Source: Micromonospora carbonacea
GTDB lineage: Bacteria > Actinomycetota > Actinomycetes > Mycobacteriales > Micromonosporaceae
Assembly: GCF_014205165.1 (NCBI RefSeq)
Contig: NZ_JACHMZ010000001.1
Span: 3,184,501 to 3,248,500, forward strand
DNA: 64,000 nucleotides
Reading direction: 5' to 3'
The position numbers and the translations under genes are program-made. The notes beneath the pieces are model-generated. The model was not told where the DNA came from. It ran no database searches and saw only the letters and a list, made by a program, of their open reading frames with translations. Positions 59,270 through 64,000 of this stretch are shown here, piece by piece (within the stretch, counting starts at the first letter, position 1; each line of letters begins with the position of its first letter).

Positions 59270-59920
59270 GTGTCGCGTCGGCCGGCGGGGGCCCCGCCCC
59301 CGGATGAGACCCGCGGCCCGGGTGCCGCGCCGACCGGGGACCGCGTCCTCACCCTGCCCAACCTGATCAGCCTCGTCCGGCTGCTCGGCGTGCCACTCTT
59401 CCTCTACCTGCTGCTGGTCGCCCACGCCGACGTGGCCGCGGTGGTGGTCCTGGCGCTGGGGGGCACGACGGACTGGGTCGACGGCTGGATCGCCCGCCGC
59501 CTGCGGCAGGTCAGCCGGCTGGGCGAGCTGCTCGACCCGTTGGCCGACCGGCTCTACATCCTGGCGACGCTGCTGGCGTTCACCGCCCGCGAGGTGGTGC
59601 CGTGGCAGTTCACCCTGGCGCTGCTGGCCCGGGAGCTGCTGCTGCTGGCCTCGCTGGGGGTGCTGCGCCGGCACGGGTACGGGCCGCCGCCGGTGCACTA
59701 CGTCGGCAAGACCGCCACGTTCCTGCTGCTGGCCGCCTTCCCGATCCTGCTGCTGGCGCACGCCACGTCGGCGGCCACGGCGACGGTGGCCGGCGCGGTC
59801 GGCTGGGGGCTGGCCTGGTGGGGGCTGGTGCTGTACTGGGCGGCCGGCGCGCTCTACGTGGTGCAGGCAGCGCGGCTGGTGCGGGCGGTGCGCTCCCCGG
59901 CGGCGGGGGCGGCGGCGTGA
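59270..59920 (+). CDS. pgsA: CDP-alcohol phosphatidyltransferase (PgsA-like)
   Basis: 216 residues from GTG 59270 with a GGGGAGG ribosome site. The CDP-alcohol motif D-x2-DG-x2-AR-x8-G-x3-D-x3-D is exact in TDWVDGWIARRLRQVSRLGE followed by LLDPLADR. About five membrane helices surround it (LISLVRLLGVPLFLYLLLVA, TFLLLAAFPILLLAHA). It joins a CDP-diacylglycerol to an alcohol, probably glycerol 3-phosphate. The gene order matches Rv1822 (pgsA2) of mycobacteria. First gene of a tightly packed cluster. Confidence 0.9.
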   Translation: MSRRPAGAPPPDETRGPGAAPTGDRVLTLPNLISLVRLLGVPLFLYLLLVAHADVAAVVVLALGGTTDWVDGWIARRLRQVSRLGELLDPLADRLYILATLLAFTAREVVPWQFTLALLARELLLLASLGVLRRHGYGPPPVHYVGKTATFLLLAAFPILLLAHATSAATATVAGAVGWGLAWWGLVLYWAAGALYVVQAARLVRAVRSPAAGAAA

Positions 59921-60885
59921 CCGGCCCGCAGCGGAGCCGGCCCGACGCCCCGCAGGGCGACAGCCCGGCGTCCCGGGTGTACGCGCCGGACTTCCTCACC
60001 GAGCTGTTCCGCAATCCGCTCGACCCGGGCTACGCCGACGCGGCGGCCCGCCGTCGGGACACGCCGCCGTCGGGGTGGCGCGGCCGGTCGGCGCGGTCGG
60101 TCAGCGTGGTGGTGCTCGTGGCGCTGGGGTTCCTGTTCGCGGTGGCGTACCGGCAGACGATGGCGGAGGAGCCGGGGCGCAGCAAGGCGCGGGCGGACCT
60201 GGTGGCGCAGATCAAGGAACGCGAGGCGGAGACCGACGAGATGGCGGCCCGGGCCGACCGGCTGCGGGAGGAGGTCGGCCGGCAGCGCGACGCCGCGCTC
60301 AGCGGCTCGCAGGCGTCGCGGTTGCGGCGGCTGGAGGCGGGCACCGGCCTGGGGCGGGTGCGTGGGGACGGCGTGGTGGTCCGGTTGGCGGACGCGCCGC
60401 CGAAGGGCGACGGGTCGGTGACCGGCTCCGAGGGCGGGCCGCCGCGGGTGCTGTACACGGACCTGCAGAAGGTGGCCAACGACCTGTGGGCGGCCGGCGC
60501 CGAGGCGGTGGCGATCAACGGTCAGCGGTTGACGGCGACGTCGACGATCCGGTCGGCGGGCGCGGCGATCCTGGTGGACTTCCGGCCGGTGACCGGGCCG
60601 TACGAGGTGTCGGCGATCGGGCCGGGCTCGCTGCGCGACCGGTTCGACGACAGCCGGGCCGCGTTCCTGATGCGGGAGCTGGTGAACTCGGTGGGGCTGT
60701 CGTTCCAGGTCCGGGAGGTGGAGGACCTCACCCTGCCGGCGGCGCCGGAGCCACGGCTACGCTACGCCGAGCCTTCGGTCAGTCCGAGCCCGTCCGCGTC
60801 GGGTTCCGGCGGCGTCGAGGGTTCGTCCGGTCCTGAGCCGTCCGGCTCTGCTTCGTCTCCCAGTCCTTCCGGAGGTGGCCGATGA
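59917..60885 (+). CDS. DUF881 family membrane protein (first copy)
   Basis: 322 residues from GTG 59917, overlapping pgsA (GTGA). A cytoplasmic N-terminus, one helix (RSVSVVVLVALGFLFAVAY, about 64-82), a coiled coil (KARADLVAQIKEREAETDEM to RLREEVGRQRDAALSG) and the DUF881 domain (TGLGRVRGDGVVVRLADAP, LQKVANDLWAAGAEAVAING) follow. A Ser/Pro-rich extension ends the protein. It corresponds by position to Rv1823. DUF881 proteins are thought to act outside the membrane in division or wall growth. Confidence 0.9.
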   Translation: MTGPQRSRPDAPQGDSPASRVYAPDFLTELFRNPLDPGYADAAARRRDTPPSGWRGRSARSVSVVVLVALGFLFAVAYRQTMAEEPGRSKARADLVAQIKEREAETDEMAARADRLREEVGRQRDAALSGSQASRLRRLEAGTGLGRVRGDGVVVRLADAPPKGDGSVTGSEGGPPRVLYTDLQKVANDLWAAGAEAVAINGQRLTATSTIRSAGAAILVDFRPVTGPYEVSAIGPGSLRDRFDDSRAAFLMRELVNSVGLSFQVREVEDLTLPAAPEPRLRYAEPSVSPSPSASGSGGVEGSSGPEPSGSASSPSPSGGGR

Positions 60886-61214
60886 TCGCGGTGCTGGCGT
60901 TGCTCGCCGGGGTGGTGCTCGGGGTGTACCTCGATCCCACGGTTCCCGCGGCGTTGCAGCCGTATCTGCCGATCGCGGTGGTGGCGGCCCTGGACGCGGT
61001 GTTCGGCGGGGTGCGGGCGAAGTTGGACCGGATCTTCGACGACAAGCAGTTCGTGGTGTCGTTCATCTCGAACGTGCTCGTGGCGGGTCTGATCGTCTAC
61101 CTGGGTGACCAGCTGGGCGTGGGTGGGCAGTTGTCCACCGGCGTGGTGGTGGTGCTCGGGGTGCGCATCTTCGGCAACGTGGCGGCGATCCGTCGCCACC
61201 TGTTCCGGGCGTAG
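60882..61214 (+). CDS. sbp: Small basic family protein Sbp (DUF1290)
   Basis: 110 residues from ATG 60882, overlapping the DUF881 stop (ATGA). Three membrane helices (IAVLALLAGVVLGVYLDPTV, YLPIAVVAALDAVFGGVRAK, SNVLVAGLIVYLGDQLGVGG) and the family's VLGVRIFGNVAAIRRHLF end are present. It matches Rv1824 and Bacillus Sbp, which lies in the division locus. It probably works in the membrane with the two DUF881 proteins. Confidence 0.92.
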   Translation: MIAVLALLAGVVLGVYLDPTVPAALQPYLPIAVVAALDAVFGGVRAKLDRIFDDKQFVVSFISNVLVAGLIVYLGDQLGVGGQLSTGVVVVLGVRIFGNVAAIRRHLFRA

Positions 61215-61225
61215 GCTCGACGGCG

Positions 61226-62173
61226 ATGAGCGAGGAGCAGACCGAGACGGGCACGGGGTGGCCGCAGCCGGCGGTTCCGGGCCGGAGCACGGGGCCGGAC
61301 CCACGGCCGGGCGCGCCGGACTCCGACGAGACGTCGCCGCTGACCCCGCAGGGCGAGCCCCCTGGTCGGGAGTCGCCGCCGCCGGGGGACCCGGAGTCCG
61401 GCGACACGGCGACGGTGGACCTGTCGTCGGTGACCCCTCCGGCCGGTGCGACGCCCGCCGGGCCGGCCGCCGTGGCGCGCCGCTTCACGTCGGCGGGGGC
61501 GATGATCGCCCTGCTGCTGGGCCTGCTGGGGTTCACCCTGGTGGTGCAGTTGCGCACGACGTCGACGGATCCGACGTCGGCGGCGACCCGGCAGGAGGAC
61601 CTGGTGCGGATCTTCTCGGATCTGGATTCGCGGGAGAAGCGGCTGCGCCAGGACATCGAGGCGTTGGAGGAGAGCCAGCGGCAGCTGCGCTCCGGTGAGC
61701 AGGGCCGGCAGGCGGCGTTGCAGGAGGCGACGCGGCGGGCCGACGAGCTGGGCATCCTGGCGGGGACGCTGCCGGCGCGGGGCCCCGGGTTGAGCGTGCG
61801 TTTCGAGGCCGGGGCGAAGCCGATCTCGGCGTACCGGGTGCTGGACGCGGTGCAGGAGCTGCGGGGCGCGGGCGCGGAGGCGATGCAGATCTCCGGCGGC
61901 GACGGCGCGGCGGTGCGGATCATCGCGTCGACGTACTTCCTGGACGGCTCGGGCGGGGATCTGGTGGTCGACGGGCGTCGGCTGTCGGGTCCGTTCACGA
62001 TCACGGTGATCGGTGATCCGACGACGATGGCGACGGCCTTGAAGATTCCGGGCGGGGTGGCCGCGTCGGTCGCCGGTGACGGCGGTAACGTGATCGTCGA
62101 GGATCGTGAGGTCGCCGACGTGTCGGCGCTGCACGCGCCCGTGAAGTTGGAGCACGCCCGTCCGGTCTCCTGA
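61226..62173 (+). CDS. DUF881 family membrane protein (second copy)
   Basis: 315 residues from ATG 61226. A Pro/Gly/Glu-rich cytoplasmic N-terminus (~80 residues) precedes one helix (AGAMIALLLGLLGFTLVVQL) and a coiled coil (LDSREKRLRQDIEALEESQR). The DUF881 domain follows (LPARGPGLSVRFEAGAKPIS, VLDAVQELRGAGAEAMQISG, GRRLSGPFTITVIGDPTTM). Corresponds to Rv1825. The coiled coils of the two copies could pair. Confidence 0.9.
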   Translation: MSEEQTETGTGWPQPAVPGRSTGPDPRPGAPDSDETSPLTPQGEPPGRESPPPGDPESGDTATVDLSSVTPPAGATPAGPAAVARRFTSAGAMIALLLGLLGFTLVVQLRTTSTDPTSAATRQEDLVRIFSDLDSREKRLRQDIEALEESQRQLRSGEQGRQAALQEATRRADELGILAGTLPARGPGLSVRFEAGAKPISAYRVLDAVQELRGAGAEAMQISGGDGAAVRIIASTYFLDGSGGDLVVDGRRLSGPFTITVIGDPTTMATALKIPGGVAASVAGDGGNVIVEDREVADVSALHAPVKLEHARPVS

Positions 62174-62239
62174 CCGGTGCGGCCCGCGCCGGTCCGCCGG
62201 CGCACCCCGAGGTCGGTACGACGGTGAAGGACGCGTCTG

Positions 62240-62620
62240 GTGATTCCCGAGGATCTGCGGTATACCGCTGAGCACGAGTGGGTGGCGGGTGACGGTTCGG
62301 GCGCGGTCCGGGTCGGCATCACGCACTTCGCACAGGACGCCCTGGGTGACATCGTCTTCGTCCAGTTGCCCGAGGAGGGCGCGGAGGTGGCCGCGGGCGA
62401 CTCGTTGGGTGAGATCGAGTCGACCAAGAGCGTGTCCGAGATCTACGCCCCCGTCAGCGGGGTGGTGGCGGCGCGGAACGACGCGTTGGTGGACACTCCG
62501 GAGGTGATCAACTCCGACCCGTACGGTGCGGGTTGGCTGGTGGAGATCACGCCGGGTGATCCGGCGGCGGTGGACGGTCTGCTGACCGCCGGGGCCTACC
62601 GCGAGCTCACCGAGAGCTGA
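62240..62620 (+). CDS. gcvH: Glycine cleavage system H protein
   Basis: 126 residues from GTG 62240 with GAAGGA upstream. The lipoyl domain is complete, with the modified lysine in EIESTKSVSEIYAPVSG (about residue 63) and the start LRYTAEHEWVAGDG. It shuttles the aminomethyl group between the P, T and L proteins. The other gcv genes are not nearby: as in mycobacteria (Rv1826) gcvH is next to garA. No glycine riboswitch precedes it. Confidence 0.96.
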   Translation: MIPEDLRYTAEHEWVAGDGSGAVRVGITHFAQDALGDIVFVQLPEEGAEVAAGDSLGEIESTKSVSEIYAPVSGVVAARNDALVDTPEVINSDPYGAGWLVEITPGDPAAVDGLLTAGAYRELTES

Positions 62621-62830
62621 GTGCCCGTTGGGCGTGTGGTGTTCGTGCCGCGCGTCCGGTTGCCCTGCATTTCGGCGCTGGCTAGGCTCGCCCAGTCGAC
62701 CGAGAACCCATAAGTTGAGCGTTGCGGAATTGCCTTTCCGGGCACGGGGAGCCAGCCGCCGGGTGTGCTGCCCGGCGGCCAGACCCGAATCACCCGACGC
62801 CGACGCGAAACAGATCCGTGAGGTGGTCCC

Positions 62831-63283
62831 ATGACGCGGCCAGACGACGAGTTCCCCCCACTCGACGTCACTTCGACGCTCAATCTCGGTTCGCTCGACG
62901 AAGTGCTGGAGGGGCCGGACACCGATGTGGTGCCGAGCCGGATGTCCGGTTCGTTGCCGCCGGGTATGGCGCTGCTGGTGGTTCGTCGGGGCCCGAACGC
63001 GGGCGCCCGGTTCCTGCTGGATCACGACGTGACGACGAGTGGCCGGCACCCGGACAGCGACATCTTCCTCGACGATGTGACCGTGTCGCGTCGGCACGCG
63101 GAGTTCCACCGCGACGGCGGGACGTTCACGGTGCGGGACGTGGGCAGCCTGAACGGCACCTACGTCAACCGGGAGCGGGTCGAGGCGGCCACGTTGAGCA
63201 ATGGTGACGAGGTGCAGATCGGCAAGTTCCGGGTGGTGTTCATCGCCGGTCCGCGCCCGGAGGAGGAGGCCGGCCGGGGGTGA
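62831..63283 (+). CDS. garA: FHA-domain regulator GarA/OdhI
   Basis: 150 residues from ATG 62831. The N-terminal tail (DVTSTLNLGSLDEVLEG) carries threonines and serines of the type phosphorylated by Ser/Thr kinases. The FHA domain has the phosphothreonine-binding residues TTSGRHPDSDIFLDD, TVSRRHAEFHRDGG and SLNGTYVNRERVE. In its unphosphorylated form GarA binds and controls 2-oxoglutarate dehydrogenase and glutamate enzymes; phosphorylation makes it bind itself. The kinase at 17294 is one candidate regulator in this window. Next to gcvH, as in Rv1826-Rv1827. Confidence 0.93.
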   Translation: MTRPDDEFPPLDVTSTLNLGSLDEVLEGPDTDVVPSRMSGSLPPGMALLVVRRGPNAGARFLLDHDVTTSGRHPDSDIFLDDVTVSRRHAEFHRDGGTFTVRDVGSLNGTYVNRERVEAATLSNGDEVQIGKFRVVFIAGPRPEEEAGRG

Positions 63284-64000
63284 ACGAGCCTGCGGCCTCG
63301 ACGCCGCCCGGGGCGGCCCGCGCGCAACCGCTGATGAGCATCGGCGAGGTGCTGGGGCAGTTGCGGGTGGAGTTTCCCGACGTCACGATTTCGAAGTTGC
63401 GGTTCCTGGAGGCCGAGGGCCTCGTCGAGCCGCAGCGCACCGCTGCGGGCTACCGGAAGTACAGCTGGGACGACGTGGCGCGGTTGCGGTTCGTGCTGAC
63501 CGCGCAGCGTGACCAGTACCTGCCGTTGCGGGTGATCCGTGAGCAGTTGGCGCAGTGGGACGCGGAGGACGGGCCCGCGCCGGCGCGGCCGACGCTGGTG
63601 GCGGTGGGCCCGGGCGGTGAGGTGCCGGGTCGTTCCGCGCCGGCGGATCAGCCGGTGGATTCGGCCCAGGTGCGGTTGGGTCGGTCCGACCTGGTCGCGC
63701 GCAGCGGGATCGACGAGTCGACGTTGGGCGAGTTGGAGCGGCTCGGGGTGTTGGTGTCCGATCCGCCGGGTTGGTACGACGGCGACGCGTTGATCATCGC
63801 GCGGGCGGTGGCGGGTCTGGCGGCGTACGGGCTGGAGCCCCGGCACCTGCGGGGTTACCGGACGGCGGCGGACCGGGAGGTGGGTTTGTTCGCGCAGTTG
63901 GTGGCGCCGTTGGTGCGGCAGAGCGACCCGGCGGCGCGGGCGCGGGCGGCGGAGACGGCCCGGGAGCTGGTGGCGTTGTCCCAGCAGTTGCACGCGGCGT
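63280..64000 (+). CDS. ftsR: MerR-type regulator FtsR-like, C-terminus cut off
   Basis: GTG 63280 overlaps the garA stop; 240 residues are visible before the window ends. The winged HTH is LMSIGEVLGQLRVEFPDVTI, SKLRFLEAEGLVEPQRTAAG and YRKYSWDDVARLRFVLTAQR. A long helix and a second domain (SGIDESTLGELERLGVLVSD, YGLEPRHLRGYRTAADREVG) follow, matching Rv1828/FtsR. FtsR activates ftsZ in corynebacteria. It closes the conserved cluster. Confidence 0.9.
   Translation, partial: MNEPAASTPPGAARAQPLMSIGEVLGQLRVEFPDVTISKLRFLEAEGLVEPQRTAAGYRKYSWDDVARLRFVLTAQRDQYLPLRVIREQLAQWDAEDGPAPARPTLVAVGPGGEVPGRSAPADQPVDSAQVRLGRSDLVARSGIDESTLGELERLGVLVSDPPGWYDGDALIIARAVAGLAAYGLEPRHLRGYRTAADREVGLFAQLVAPLVRQSDPAARARAAETARELVALSQQLHAA

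Noticed and set aside
62174..62239. Glycine riboswitch before gcvH
   Set aside because: The gap is only 66 bases and lacks the conserved aptamer cores; gcvH here belongs to the garA cluster.

Overview
This is a very GC-rich window with the gene content of an actinobacterium. The markers are mycothiol enzymes (a mycothiol-dependent formaldehyde dehydrogenase and an MDMPI/DinB-type protein), the actinobacterial division cluster pgsA - DUF881 - sbp - DUF881 - gcvH - garA - MerR at the right end, many GTG starts, GTGA/ATGA stop-start overlaps and several leaderless-looking starts. Micromonosporaceae, probably Micromonospora or a close relative, is my best guess. That rests on gene order and on a palindromic intergenic repeat I associate with that genus; it is an inference. 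No rRNA, insertion sequence, prophage or CRISPR array was seen.

Layout. 0-8 kb: partial secreted FG-GAP-like protein, small hypothetical, FAD oxidoreductase, iodotyrosine-deiodinase-like nitroreductase, GCS2-type carboxylate-amine ligase, M20 peptidase, AhpD-like protein and a membrane protein. 8-10.2 kb: an MDMPI/DinB-type gene behind an SOS-box-like site, then an acyl-CoA-dehydrogenase-fold flavoprotein. 10.2-15.1 kb: FMN glutamate-synthase-like protein, then a molybdate operon (HTH-Mop regulator, modA, modB, modC). 15.1-24.7 kb: MarR, amidase, Ser/Thr kinase, Ig-like membrane protein, MscS-like protein, SEC-C protein, C39-like peptidase, CorA, class F sortase and its likely substrate. 24.8-31.5 kb: aldo/keto reductase, lycopene cyclase, serine hydrolase, RNase HI, P450 with ferredoxin, pentapeptide protein. 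31.8-42.1 kb: Baeyer-Villiger-type monooxygenase, SDR and a broken hydrolase, then iron-sulfur photolyase, MFS transporter, mycothiol formaldehyde pathway, MEDS-STAS protein and xylulokinase. 42.2-44.7 kb: DUF3626, a secreted lysozyme-like protein and a MazG-like protein.

The central system lies at 44.76-53.26 kb. A formate dehydrogenase operon (fdhA, fdhB and an NrfD-type membrane subunit) has an in-frame UGA at codon 190 of fdhA, followed at once by a bacterial SECIS hairpin. It runs directly into a selenocysteine tRNA gene, selA and selB. The locus therefore carries the selenoprotein and most of the apparatus to make it; only selD is not seen. The modABC operon 30 kb upstream would supply the molybdenum this enzyme class needs.

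53.3-59 kb holds small membrane proteins, an HhH-GPD endonuclease-like protein, a palindromic repeat, a tandem universal stress protein, a SpoIIE-type phosphatase and a MarR regulator. 59-64 kb is the conserved cell-division/metabolic-control cluster, cut off by the window end inside the MerR-type regulator.
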